From Lachnospiraceae bacterium (lineage in GTDB: Bacteria > Bacillota > Clostridia > Lachnospirales > Lachnospiraceae): DNA of 64,000 nucleotides. Shown piece by piece: positions 24,990 to 33,726 of the stretch. The stretch covers positions 65,677-129,676 of the forward strand of contig SVFO01000004.1 of NCBI GenBank assembly GCA_015056795.1, read 5' to 3'. The stretch's first letter is position 1. The number at the start of each line of letters is the position of its first letter. The notes beneath the pieces are model-generated. The model was not told where the DNA came from. It saw only the letters and a list, made by a program, of their open reading frames with translations, and ran no database searches. The position numbers were made by a program, and so were the translations under genes.

Positions 24990-26796
24990 CGCTCACCGCC
25001 CCCTTTCTCTCCTCGGGATACTGGGAATAATAGATTTCCTGATATACCTCGCAGTTTTCCAACAGCTCTGCATGTGTTCCAATGCCAGCCATCTTTCCAT
25101 CATCCAGCACGATGATCTGATCTGCATGGCGAATGCTGGAAGCTCTTTGGGAAACAATAAAGGTTGTCGTCTCCTTCTGAATGGTTTTCAAGGACTCGCG
25201 AAGTCCTGCATCGGTCGCATAGTCCAGTGCGGAGGCGCTGTCATCCAAAATCAGGATCTCAGGCTTGCGGACCAGGGCTCTTGCAATCGTCAGGCGCTGT
25301 TTTTGTCCACCAGAAAAGTTCTGACCATTCTGCGTGACCTTCGCATCCAGCTTTCCGTCTTTTCCTTCAACGACCTCTCTTGCCTGGGCAAGGTCGATCG
25401 CCCTCCAGAGCTCCTCCTCCGTCGCATCAGGCTTACCCCAAAGCAGGTTGGAACGGATGGTTCCTTTGAATAAAACGGCCTTCTGAGGAACCACGCCCAT
25501 GCGTCTTCGAAGCTGCGCCTCGTCATATTCCTCTAGATTCCTTCCATCCAGCTTAATGCTGCCCTCCGTGATATCATAAAATCTCGGGATCAAATTTACG
25601 AGGGAGGACTTGCCTGAACCAGTACCACCAATGACGCCAATGGTATCGCCCTTTTTCACCGCAAAGCTGATATCCTCAAGGGTCTCCTCTCCTGCACCGC
25701 TATATTTCAGAGAAACATGATCAAAAACAAGATAAGTCGCATCCTGTCTTGCCTTGGCAGAGGCGCCAATATATGTCTCCCAAGGTAAATCTTCCTTGGT
25801 TTGCAAATTGTCCTTCTGACGATCGTCCCCTGCCTTTGACTGCGCGTCATCCTGCTTTCCAATCTCCAAAACGCCAGCCACTCTGTCTGCGCAGGCCATG
25901 GCCTTCGTCATCAAAATGATCAGGTTGGCAAGCTTAACGAGCTCAACCAGAATCTGGGACATGTATTCCAAAATAGCGATCACCTGACCCTGCGTAAGCT
26001 CACCTGCCCGTACCTTAAGGCCCCCTTTATAAATCAGCAGCATGATGGCCGCGTTTACGATCACGTAGGTCACGGGATTCATGCAGGCACTGATTTTTCC
26101 AACGAATTTCTGCATGACCGTGAGAGCCTGATTGCTCTCCTGGAACCTTGCATTCTCCGTCTCTTCCTGATGGAAGGCACGAATGACGCGAACACCCGTC
26201 AGATTTTCTCTCGTAATTCCAAGAACTCTGTCAAGACTGCTCTGCACCTTCTTGTACAAGGGCATGGTGACAAGCATAATGCCGAAAACGACAATGGCCA
26301 GAATGGGGATCGCCACCACAAAGATCAACGCCATTTTGACATCGATAAGAAATGCCATGATCATGGCACCAAAAACGATAATCGGCGAACGAAGGAACAG
26401 GCGAAGCGTCATGTTTACGCCAGATTGTACCTGATTGACGTCACTGGTCATTCGCGTGATCATGGTCGAGGTTCCTGCCAGGTCCATGTTCGTAAAGTTA
26501 AGATCCTCTACATGACTAAACAGCACCTCACGCAATTTACTGGAAAATCCCACGGCTGCCTTTGCCGCAAAGAACTGTGCCGTCACGGAACAGGACAGTC
26601 CGACAATCGCCAGTGCAATCAAGCAAAAGCCCATTTTCAGGACATACGGTCCGTCAGAATTTACGATGCCGACGTCAATGATCTTCGCCACAACCAGAGG
26701 TACCAGCAGTTCAAATGCCGCCTCTAACAGTTTAAACAGCGGTGCGATCACACACTCCTTTCGATATGCCTTTAAGTAAACCAATAAACGCTTCAT
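24982..26796 (-). CDS. ABC exporter half-transporter, subunit A of a heterodimer
   Basis: 604 residues: six helices (about 15-300), a charged linker (about 320-345, rich in Asp, Lys and Gln), then the ATPase. Walker A is GGTGSGKSSLVNL, the signature is FSGGQKQRL. Walker B is ILILDDSASALD, with Asp in place of the catalytic Glu. The switch residue is Gln (VSQRAS) instead of His. This half therefore looks catalytically degenerate and its partner canonical at these positions, as in asymmetric heterodimeric exporters such as BmrCD or TM287/288. The start overlaps the phosphopantetheinyl transferase stop by four bases (ATGA). Confidence 0.92.
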   Translation of the reverse strand: MKRLLVYLKAYRKECVIAPLFKLLEAAFELLVPLVVAKIIDVGIVNSDGPYVLKMGFCLIALAIVGLSCSVTAQFFAAKAAVGFSSKLREVLFSHVEDLNFTNMDLAGTSTMITRMTSDVNQVQSGVNMTLRLFLRSPIIVFGAMIMAFLIDVKMALIFVVAIPILAIVVFGIMLVTMPLYKKVQSSLDRVLGITRENLTGVRVIRAFHQEETENARFQESNQALTVMQKFVGKISACMNPVTYVIVNAAIMLLIYKGGLKVRAGELTQGQVIAILEYMSQILVELVKLANLIILMTKAMACADRVAGVLEIGKQDDAQSKAGDDRQKDNLQTKEDLPWETYIGASAKARQDATYLVFDHVSLKYSGAGEETLEDISFAVKKGDTIGVIGGTGSGKSSLVNLIPRFYDITEGSIKLDGRNLEEYDEAQLRRRMGVVPQKAVLFKGTIRSNLLWGKPDATEEELWRAIDLAQAREVVEGKDGKLDAKVTQNGQNFSGGQKQRLTIARALVRKPEILILDDSASALDYATDAGLRESLKTIQKETTTFIVSQRASSIRHADQIIVLDDGKMAGIGTHAELLENCEVYQEIYYSQYPEERKGAVSVG

Positions 26797-27677
26797 TTTT
26801 CTCTCCCGTTTACTCTGCCCTTACAAAGGGCGAAACAATACTCATTGCCACTAAGTTCAAGCTCTTTTTCGAAAAACACTATGTTTTTGAATTCCGTCGT
26901 TCGTTTACATAGGTATGGGAGAACCCCCTCTCCCGTCAGCTTTCCATAGCTCTCCTTCTGACACCACAGCCGAAAAAATCCCTTTCGTCCTAGCTCCTCA
27001 GATTGTTCGCAAAGCCCCCAAAGCTCCTCTTGCTCCTCAACTGAATAAAAGCGTTCTGCCAGCTTCTTCCAATCTGTTCCTGTCACCCTTTGGACATCCA
27101 GCCCAAGCTCCTGCTCTGAAACGGCAAGGCCAACTAAGTCTCCTGAATGCGACAGACTAAAGAATAATGGAATTCCATCCCAATACGGCTTTCCTGCCTT
27201 CCCATAGTGATAACGCAGCTCCAGCTGACACTCCGAAGGCAATTGCCGCATGCGTTCAAAAATGTCCTTGGGTGTTAATATTCTCGGCTTCTCACTGATT
27301 GACCTCAAGGCTTCTCCCACACATTTTGACTTGCTTTGCCATTGCTTTTCCCATTTACTGTGTTCTTCCCAGAAATCCCGCAACAACCCTCCCGATAAGT
27401 CACGATTTTCCTGTAAGCAAGCTCTACGAAAATACTCAAATTCCGTAGCTGCAAGACGAAGAAGAAGCCCTGCCCCCAAGCAAGCACCGGTAACCTTTTT
27501 ATTCTGAATACCTTGATATTTAGAAAGGCGCTCCTCGTCCAGAAGCGCCTCCAATTTCTTCAAGGTCACTTGCCCTCCTGAACGTTCCCGTCCTTCCGTA
27601 TGTTTCCCACCTTCGAATCGCTCCTCCAGAAGGATTTCCAGACTGCTTACGTCCAGAAAATAGCAAGCTTCCCACAT
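26793..27677 (-). CDS. 4'-phosphopantetheinyl transferase of the Sfp type
   Basis: 294 residues. It transfers phosphopantetheine from CoA to carrier proteins. Landmarks are GKPYW, FSLSHSGDLVGLA, GLDVQR (the family has GxDxE; here Gln replaces the second acid) and WCQKESYGKLTGEG (usual WxxKExxxK). The N-terminal third is divergent and includes RLAATEFEY. The Gln may change metal coordination, although active enzymes with Gln at this position are known. No PKS, NRPS or carrier gene is in the window apart from the distant condensation-like protein. It is sandwiched between aspS (6-base gap) and the ABC exporter (4-base overlap), so it belongs to that operon. Confidence 0.88.
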   Translation of the reverse strand: MWEACYFLDVSSLEILLEERFEGGKHTEGRERSGGQVTLKKLEALLDEERLSKYQGIQNKKVTGACLGAGLLLRLAATEFEYFRRACLQENRDLSGGLLRDFWEEHSKWEKQWQSKSKCVGEALRSISEKPRILTPKDIFERMRQLPSECQLELRYHYGKAGKPYWDGIPLFFSLSHSGDLVGLAVSEQELGLDVQRVTGTDWKKLAERFYSVEEQEELWGLCEQSEELGRKGFFRLWCQKESYGKLTGEGVLPYLCKRTTEFKNIVFFEKELELSGNEYCFALCKGRVNGREK

Positions 27678-27683
27678 ATGTTT

Positions 27684-29477
27684 TTATGACTCCTTATCTG
27701 AAACAACCTCCAGGCAAAGCTCCTTGAGCTGAGCGGGATCCACGACATTCGGGCACTCGCTCATAAGGCAGGATGCATCCTTGACCTTCGGGAACGCGAT
27801 CACCTCACGAATGCTCTCTGCTTTCACGAGCAGCATCACGAAACGATCCAAACCGATGGCCAGACCTGCATGAGGCGGTACACCATACTTGAAGGCATCC
27901 AAGAGGAATCCGAACTGCTCATGTGCTTTCTCATTGGTAAATCCAAGGGCACGGAACATTCTTTCCTGCACGTCATCCTGGAAGATACGAACACTTCCGC
28001 CGCCAAGCTCCACGCCATTCAGCACAATGTCATAGGCCTTTGCACGAACGGCACCAGGATTGCTTTCCAGCATCGGAAGATCCTCCTCCATGGGCATGGT
28101 GAAGGGATGATGCATGGCAACAAACCTCTCCTCCTCGTCGCTCCACTCAAACTGAGGGAACTCCGTCACCCAAAGGAAATTGAACTTGTTATCATCAATT
28201 AAGCCCAGCTGCTTTGCCAGCTCACAGCGAAGTGCGCCAAGCACGTTCCAAACAATCTTCAGGCGGTCAGCCGCGAACAGCAGCAGGTCTCCTGCCTGTC
28301 CCTCCATGGCATCTACCAACGTCTTTAGCTCTTCCTCGCTCATGAATTTTGCAAAGGAGGACTTATAGGTTCCGTCAGGCAAAACGGCAAGGTATGCCAA
28401 ACCCTTTACGCCATAGCCCTTTGCGAACTCTACCAGAGCGTCAATCTTCTTTCTAGGCATCTCTGCCTGACCCTTTACGTTAATTCCGCGAACGCTTCCG
28501 CCATTTGCCACGGCACCAGAGAATACGCCAAAGCCACAGTTCTTTACGACCTCGGAGACATCCTTCAGCTCTAAGCCAAAACGGGTATCAGGCTTATCAG
28601 AGCCGAAACGATTCATGGCCTCATTCCAGGTCATACGCTTTAAGGGAAGCTGCACGTCAAGGCCAATGGCCTCCTTGCAAACCTTAGCAACCATGCGCTC
28701 GGTTGCATCCATGACATCCTCTTCCGTCACAAAGCTCATCTCTAAGTCCACCTGCGTAAACTCAGGCTGACGGTCCGCACGAAGGTCCTCATCACGGAAG
28801 CACTTGGCGATCTGGAAATAACGATCATAGCCAGAGCACATAAGTAGCTGTTTGAAAATCTGAGGGGACTGGGGCAGCGCATAAAAGGTACCAGGATGCA
28901 CGCGGCTCGGCACCAGATAGTCTCTTGCGCCCTCAGGCGTAGACTTATTCAGGATCGGGGTTTCGATCTCTAAGAAGCCCTCATTTGCAAGGAAGGCACG
29001 AATCGTCGTCGCAATCTTGCTGCGAAGAATCAGGTTCTTCTGAATGTCAGGTCTTCTCAGATCCAGATAGCGATACTTTAATCTCAGCTCTTCCTTGGTC
29101 TTGGAATCTGCCTCAATCGGGAAGGGCGGCGTCTGTGCTTCAGAAAGAATACGAACATCCGTTGCACGCACCTCAATGGCACCTGTTGCCATCTTCTCAT
29201 TGACGTCACTATTTCTGTGTACCACCGTACCAACCACTGCGACAACAAATTCACTACGCAGCTTTGCAGCCTTTTCAAAGGCTTCGCTTCCACAGGTCTC
29301 TTCCTCAAACAGCACCTGCAAAATGCCAGAACGGTCGCGCAGATCCACAAAGATCAAACCTCCCTTGTTTCTCTGCTTTTGTACCCAACCCATCACGGTA
29401 ACGATCTTGCCTACGTTTGCAACGGAAAGCTCCGCGCAGCGGCAAGTCCTCTTCAAACCCTTCATTGACTCTGCCAT
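27684..29477 (-). CDS. aspS: Aspartyl-tRNA synthetase
   Basis: 597 residues, the bacterial-type length. An N-terminal OB anticodon-binding domain (about 1-110, WVQKQRNKGGLIFVDLRDRSG) is followed by a class II core with motif 2 (FRDEDLRADRQPEFTQVD) and motif 3 (GLAIGLDRFVMLL), interrupted by a GAD insertion (about 290-420). It charges tRNA-Asp; whether it also charges tRNA-Asn cannot be judged. It follows hisS by 22 bases. No T-box leader is seen in front of either synthetase. Confidence 0.97.
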   Translation of the reverse strand: MAESMKGLKRTCRCAELSVANVGKIVTVMGWVQKQRNKGGLIFVDLRDRSGILQVLFEEETCGSEAFEKAAKLRSEFVVAVVGTVVHRNSDVNEKMATGAIEVRATDVRILSEAQTPPFPIEADSKTKEELRLKYRYLDLRRPDIQKNLILRSKIATTIRAFLANEGFLEIETPILNKSTPEGARDYLVPSRVHPGTFYALPQSPQIFKQLLMCSGYDRYFQIAKCFRDEDLRADRQPEFTQVDLEMSFVTEEDVMDATERMVAKVCKEAIGLDVQLPLKRMTWNEAMNRFGSDKPDTRFGLELKDVSEVVKNCGFGVFSGAVANGGSVRGINVKGQAEMPRKKIDALVEFAKGYGVKGLAYLAVLPDGTYKSSFAKFMSEEELKTLVDAMEGQAGDLLLFAADRLKIVWNVLGALRCELAKQLGLIDDNKFNFLWVTEFPQFEWSDEEERFVAMHHPFTMPMEEDLPMLESNPGAVRAKAYDIVLNGVELGGGSVRIFQDDVQERMFRALGFTNEKAHEQFGFLLDAFKYGVPPHAGLAIGLDRFVMLLVKAESIREVIAFPKVKDASCLMSECPNVVDPAQLKELCLEVVSDKES

Positions 29478-29499
29478 AATTTCAGTCCTCTTCTAAATC

Positions 29500-30765
29500 T
29501 TATCTTTTCAATTCTTCTTTGTAGAACTCCTCGAATTCCGTATAGCCCTCAGCTTGAAGCTGATCCTTCTGGAATTTCTTGTTCTTATTCATTCTAGCGA
29601 CAAGAACTTGCTTGCCGTCAGCGCGGGCTGCCTGAGCCTTCGCGATAACCTCGCAAAGTCTCTCGCCAGCCACACCCTTTTCAACAAGGTAAGCGATCTT
29701 AGCGGGTGCGGTAGGCACCTTGAAGCCACTCTCGAGAAGGAGCAATACGATTCGTTCGAAGCCGATGGAGAAGCCGCACGCGGGAACGTCCTGCCCCGTG
29801 AACTTTCCAACCATCTTATCATATCTTCCGCCGCCACCGCAGCTTCCGCCGAACTCGGGCATTGCAATCTCAAAAATGGTTCCCGTATAATAGCTCATGC
29901 CGCGAACCAACGTGGGATCAAACACAAGCTCAAAGGTATTTGCCTGCGTTGCCTTAACACTGTCTACGATTTCGCGGAAGGATTTCATAACCTCAGCATC
30001 AAGGAAATCACCCAGCTTGTCCATCAGGCAGGCAATACCGTCCTGTGCATTCTGGATGTCCGTAAAGAGCTCCAGATATTTCTTGCACTGCTCCTCGCTG
30101 CCATATTCCTTCTCCATCAGCTCGGCCAATACGCCTTCCACGCCAATCTTATCCATCTTATCTAAGGTGATGAATACGCCGTCATAATCCTCCTCGCGGA
30201 AGCCTGCGTATTTCGCCATTGCCTTCAGGATACGACGATCATTGATGCGAATCTGGAAATTCTTAAAGCCAAGCTTGCTGATCGTGGTCGTCGTCGCTAA
30301 GATCAGCTCGATTTCTGCCAGATTTGAGGGCTCGCCGAGAATGTCGATGTCGCACTGCATAAACTGACGATAACGACCTCTCTGAGGTCTGTCAGCACGC
30401 CATACATTACCCATCTGCAGTGCCTTAAAGGGCGAGGGCAGATTTGCCGCATTATTCGAATAGTAGCGCACCAGCGGAACGGTCAGGTCATAGCGAAGAC
30501 CACCGTCTACCACTTCCTCCTCCGTCGTTGCTTCTGCAACATTCAGCTTTTCTCCGCGCTTTAAAATCTTAAAGATCAGCTTCTCGTTATCGCCGCCCTG
30601 CTTATTGGTCAGGTTGGCAATATTCTCTACACAGGGAGTCTCAATGGAGGTAAATCCAAACTTTCCATAGGTTTCCTTGATCACGCCAATGACATAATCA
30701 CGGACCTGCATCTCCTCTGGTAAAATATCCTTCATGCCCGTCACGGGCTTTTTGCTAAGTGCCAT
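29500..30765 (-). CDS. hisS: Histidyl-tRNA synthetase
   Basis: 421 residues. It is a class II synthetase with motif 1 near 50, motif 2 (GNVWRADRPQRGRYRQFMQCDIDILG) and a histidine-binding loop in LVRGMSYYTGTIFEI. Motif 3 is GFSIGFERIVLLL, and an anticodon-binding domain closes the protein. ATG 30765 (MALSKKP) is taken as the start because AGAGAG precedes it and the extra 51 upstream codons resemble no HisRS extension. It follows a zinc-ribbon protein gene and precedes aspS, a common order in Firmicutes. Confidence 0.96.
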   Translation of the reverse strand: MALSKKPVTGMKDILPEEMQVRDYVIGVIKETYGKFGFTSIETPCVENIANLTNKQGGDNEKLIFKILKRGEKLNVAEATTEEEVVDGGLRYDLTVPLVRYYSNNAANLPSPFKALQMGNVWRADRPQRGRYRQFMQCDIDILGEPSNLAEIELILATTTTISKLGFKNFQIRINDRRILKAMAKYAGFREEDYDGVFITLDKMDKIGVEGVLAELMEKEYGSEEQCKKYLELFTDIQNAQDGIACLMDKLGDFLDAEVMKSFREIVDSVKATQANTFELVFDPTLVRGMSYYTGTIFEIAMPEFGGSCGGGGRYDKMVGKFTGQDVPACGFSIGFERIVLLLLESGFKVPTAPAKIAYLVEKGVAGERLCEVIAKAQAARADGKQVLVARMNKNKKFQKDQLQAEGYTEFEEFYKEELKR

Positions 30766-30817
30766 GAATTCTCTCTCTTTCTGCTTCGCCAGGCTAACGT
30801 ATCTAACCAGCAAGCGA

Positions 30818-31279
30818 TTATTCCACCTTTTCCATGGGGACCTTCTTCCAGCCCCTCTCCTTCTTGAATCTCTTGATGTCTTCCTTGGAGATCTCACTTG
30901 CGATGCAAATGTCCTCACCAGAATTTACGTCCTTCATCCAAAGCTCATAGCTATTATCAGAAGCCAAAAGTCCCTTCGGCTTGTTTGCCAGAATATGCTT
31001 TGCGTGCGGCTCTAAGGTCTGTACGGTGCCATCACCAGGAGTCTGCATCTCCGTCTTTGCATCCTGCTTTCTCAGCTCAAAGCCTGCGCCGCAAATGGGG
31101 CAAGACTTAAAATACTGCGTCTTCGTAGGAATCAAAGGAATATAATCGATATGGAACCAAGACTTAAATCTTACAATTGCCTTCTGATAGGTTCGATGGC
31201 AGTTTTGGCACTCCTGCTTCGGTCCAAAATACCCCATATGCTTTGAAAATGTTCTTGTTCCATAATAAATTGCTCCCAC
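30818..31279 (-). CDS. Zinc-ribbon protein of unknown function
   Basis: 153 residues starting at GTG, eight bases after GGAGG. The N-terminal third holds CQNCH (about 24-28) and CPICG (about 60-64), a zinc-ribbon pair separated by a basic-aromatic stretch (FKSWFHIDYIPLIPT) seen in zinc-ribbon-15-like proteins. The C-terminal half is charged and Lys-rich, ending KKVPMEKVE. No enzyme motif is visible. It opens the operon that continues with hisS and aspS, 52 bases before hisS, so a role near translation is a context guess only. Confidence 0.7.
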   Translation of the reverse strand: MGAIYYGTRTFSKHMGYFGPKQECQNCHRTYQKAIVRFKSWFHIDYIPLIPTKTQYFKSCPICGAGFELRKQDAKTEMQTPGDGTVQTLEPHAKHILANKPKGLLASDNSYELWMKDVNSGEDICIASEISKEDIKRFKKERGWKKVPMEKVE

Positions 31280-31396
31280 GTTCTTTTCCTCCCTAATCTC
31301 ATTGGTTGATATACTTTGTCATATTTCGCTTGGTGCCATTTTCAGCCTTTTTCCGAAATATAGACCTATATATATTAAACCATTCAATCAAAAAAA

Positions 31397-31425
31397 GCAA
31401 TACCCTCCATGCAAGAGGGTATTGC
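31397..31425 (-). terminator. Terminator of the Nudix gene
   Basis: Perfect 11-bp stem 31397-31407 with 31415-31425, 7-base loop. On the minus strand it is followed by T7 then GATTG. Confidence 0.92.
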
Positions 31426-31441
31426 CGAAAATACGAAAGTT

Positions 31442-31903
31442 TTAGAGTCCTTTTTGTTCCAGATACTTTTGAAAAACGGGGCGAATCGGCGGTGAAATCA
31501 TGTCAAGGGTGATCTCCTCTGGAGCAAAGAACCGAAGCTCCTCAATCTCCTCTTCCTGCCTGCGCAAGGTACCATGATACTTTTTGCAGAAATAGATGAT
31601 CTCGACATTATAAACCTCGTCGCCATTCGGATAGACATAATGCGCTTCCATGCCGGAATTCACCATGAAGAATTCCATCTCATCCGCAACAAGTCCCATC
31701 TCCTCAAAGAGCTCTCGCTTTGCGCTTTCCTCCACGGTCTCCGTGAGCTCTATGGAGCCTCCCGCATATCCCCAAAGGTGATTGTCCGTCCTTCTGCCTA
31801 AGAGGATTTCCCCCTTCTCGTTCTCTATCATAATGCTTGCCGCACACTGTAGCAGGGGTCTGTGACCCACAATCTGTCGCAAGTCCATAATGTAATTACT
31901 CAT
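31442..31903 (-). CDS. Nudix hydrolase
   Basis: 153 residues. The Nudix box is complete: GGSIELTE, then REL and EEMG in the GX5EX7REUXEEXGU spacing (about 52-74). These enzymes cut nucleoside diphosphates linked to another moiety; the substrate is not predictable. ATG 31903 is chosen over an upstream in-frame ATG because GGAAAGGG lies just before it and MDLRQIVGHRPLLQCAAS is a typical start. It sits alone: an esterase terminator precedes it and its own terminator follows. Confidence 0.9.
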   Translation of the reverse strand: MSNYIMDLRQIVGHRPLLQCAASIMIENEKGEILLGRRTDNHLWGYAGGSIELTETVEESAKRELFEEMGLVADEMEFFMVNSGMEAHYVYPNGDEVYNVEIIYFCKKYHGTLRRQEEEIEELRFFAPEEITLDMISPPIRPVFQKYLEQKGL

Positions 31904-31969
31904 GCCCGCTTCCCTTTCCAGCCTCCTGATTCTTTTGATATCGAAAGAATGGATGCTTTGCAATAAAAT

Positions 31970-32007
31970 CCTCCATCGGATTGACCAATTAGCTTGTCCG
32001 ATGGAGG
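31970..32007 (-). terminator. Terminator of the two-domain esterase gene
   Basis: An 11-bp perfect stem (31970-31980 with 31997-32007) around a 16-base loop. On the minus strand it is followed by ATTTTATTG. It lies about 30 bases after the esterase stop. Confidence 0.75.
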
Positions 32008-32038
32008 AATCATGGGCGGCTCATTGCACGCCTTTCTC

Positions 32039-33634
32039 TCATCTGGTGAACTTCGAAATGAAATTCCACGCCGCCTCATTGGTATGGTGACGGCACTCAT
32101 GTACCTGACCGCTGATGCTTGCAAACGCCGTCCTGCAAACGCCGTCCTCACTGTCATAATAACGGATCGTCAGATCGCTTCCGCGGCTGTCGTCATGAAG
32201 CACCTCCACGCGATCTCCCGGCACGCCATAAATGGGATCCTCCCACTTGTCCTTGTCAGCAAAGGATACGTCGAATTTGCATTTGCACTTGTTAACCTGC
32301 GCAGCATACTGCACGCGCTCAATGCCCTGCTCCGCCTGGAAGGGAAGCTCAGGAAGGTGAGACTTCTCACCGCCGGAATAGAACAATGCCACGGGTACGT
32401 CCATGTTGATGCCATCGCCTAAGGACTTTCCGAACATGTTATTCTTTACCGGGAACAATGCGCTCGCGGGTGCAAGGCCTGCAAACAAGGACGGGAACTC
32501 CTGGAACATATCCCAGGTCTTGCCACTGCCCATGGAAAAGCCAGTTGCGTAAATTCTATGCTCGTCCACCTTGTAGCGCTGCTTCACTGCTTCAATCACC
32601 TGAACTGCCTCTGCCGCAGGAACGTCCTGATGATTATCAATGGCAACATACAGGAAGCCATATCTGTGACAGATCTCCCACCAGCCAGACACAAAGGTCA
32701 GAAACATGGAGGAATCTCCGCCGCCGTGGAAGCCCATCAGAAGAGGTGCGGGGCCATTGTCAAAGGCATTGTTGTTATAATATGCGAAGTAGCCAACCTT
32801 GTGCTCCTTCGTATCCTTATATCTTCCGTGATTATCAGGGGAGGTCTTTACGACAACGCAGCCAGCCTCCTCCGTCATGTCGAGGGCTTCGAAATCAGGC
32901 TCGATCTCCATGTTGCCGCACCACATCTTAAACTTACGAACGAAAGCCTTAAAATCAGCCTGATACTCTGCCTTATCCTTGATCAAAAGATTCTGACAGC
33001 CTGCAAAGCAAGCATTGATCGCCTCGGAATTGCCAACGCTGATCACGCCAATGTCCTTTCGCTCAGGTGCAGGAACAACGCTCAATCTCTCCATGGATAC
33101 ACAAGCAGGCGTAATCTCGCCAGGTCCCCACAAATACTCGCCCTGAAGGGTCTTCAGCAGATTCTTTGCGATGTAATCAGCAGACTCACCAAAGCCATAA
33201 AGGTCTGCGCGGAAAATTGCGCCACGCACAAAATAGCCCTTGAACTCTCTCGTAAAGAAATCCGTAATTTCTACGATGCCGTCCTTGTAGAACGGATTCA
33301 TTTTAATCTCAGCAATGATTGCTGCATACAGCTCTTCCGTCTGGCTCTTCCAGCCATCCTCAGCCGTAGGATAAACAAACAGGACGCCTGAATCTACTGC
33401 CGATGCTATGTCAGCCAGTCCGCTCGTCTTCGCAAACGCAATGGCTTCCTCCATGCTCTGCTTCTTTTCCTCAAGGATCAAAAGAAGCGGTGCACGGAAT
33501 GTGTAATTGTTTACCTCACCGTCAATGTCCGTCGCAGGAAGGTACATTTTCAGATAAAACTTTTCGAATTTGTGCTCCCAATATTTTCCCCCGTCTGGGA
33601 ACACGGTTACGTTGGGTCTTTCCATCATAGCCAT
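32039..33634 (-). CDS. Two-domain serine esterase related to PHB-depolymerase/feruloyl-esterase folds
   Basis: 531 residues. The C-terminal half is an alpha/beta hydrolase: an oxyanion-type GFHGGGDSSM, nucleophile elbow GFSMGSG (about 370), and a His region near the end (VHECRHH). The N-terminal half (about 1-230) is a mixed domain with no motif I recognise. There is no signal peptide. The resemblance to PHB-depolymerase-like esterases of gut Clostridia suggests hydrolysis of plant-derived esters, but it stands apart from the xylan cluster. ATG 33634 is preferred because AAGGAGGAG lies six bases upstream. It is a single-gene unit with its own promoter and terminator. Confidence 0.75.
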   Translation of the reverse strand: MAMMERPNVTVFPDGGKYWEHKFEKFYLKMYLPATDIDGEVNNYTFRAPLLLILEEKKQSMEEAIAFAKTSGLADIASAVDSGVLFVYPTAEDGWKSQTEELYAAIIAEIKMNPFYKDGIVEITDFFTREFKGYFVRGAIFRADLYGFGESADYIAKNLLKTLQGEYLWGPGEITPACVSMERLSVVPAPERKDIGVISVGNSEAINACFAGCQNLLIKDKAEYQADFKAFVRKFKMWCGNMEIEPDFEALDMTEEAGCVVVKTSPDNHGRYKDTKEHKVGYFAYYNNNAFDNGPAPLLMGFHGGGDSSMFLTFVSGWWEICHRYGFLYVAIDNHQDVPAAEAVQVIEAVKQRYKVDEHRIYATGFSMGSGKTWDMFQEFPSLFAGLAPASALFPVKNNMFGKSLGDGINMDVPVALFYSGGEKSHLPELPFQAEQGIERVQYAAQVNKCKCKFDVSFADKDKWEDPIYGVPGDRVEVLHDDSRGSDLTIRYYDSEDGVCRTAFASISGQVHECRHHTNEAAWNFISKFTR

Positions 33635-33662
33635 AAGAAGCTCCTCCTTGTAAATCGTTTTA

Positions 33663-33713
33663 TGAACAACTGTTACCATTCTAACATTATTTCATGGAAA
33701 ACACAACAGTTCA
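33663..33713. promoter_or_regulatory. Inverted repeat flanking the esterase promoter
   Basis: TGAACAACTGTT (33663-33674) and AACAGTTCA (33705-33713) are inverted copies of TGAAC-TGTT, one with an extra AAC. They bracket the -10 and overlap the -35 box. The layout suits a dimeric repressor with two operators. Confidence 0.4.
33678..33706 (-). promoter_or_regulatory. Promoter of the two-domain esterase gene
   Basis: Minus strand: TTGTGT (33701-33706), a 17-base spacer and TAGAAT (33678-33683). The predicted start is near 33671, about 37 bases before the ATG. Confidence 0.5.
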
Positions 33714-33726
33714 TGTAATGAACAAT

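Noticed and set aside
26793..27677. A natural-product cluster around the phosphopantetheinyl transferase and ABC exporter
   Set aside because: No carrier, adenylation, ketosynthase or precursor-peptide gene is near; neighbours are housekeeping synthetases.
31280..31396. T-box leader in front of the zinc-ribbon/hisS/aspS operon, suggested by TGGCACC
   Set aside because: The conserved T-box antiterminator core TGGNACCGCG, specifier loop and stem I are missing, and the gap is too short.
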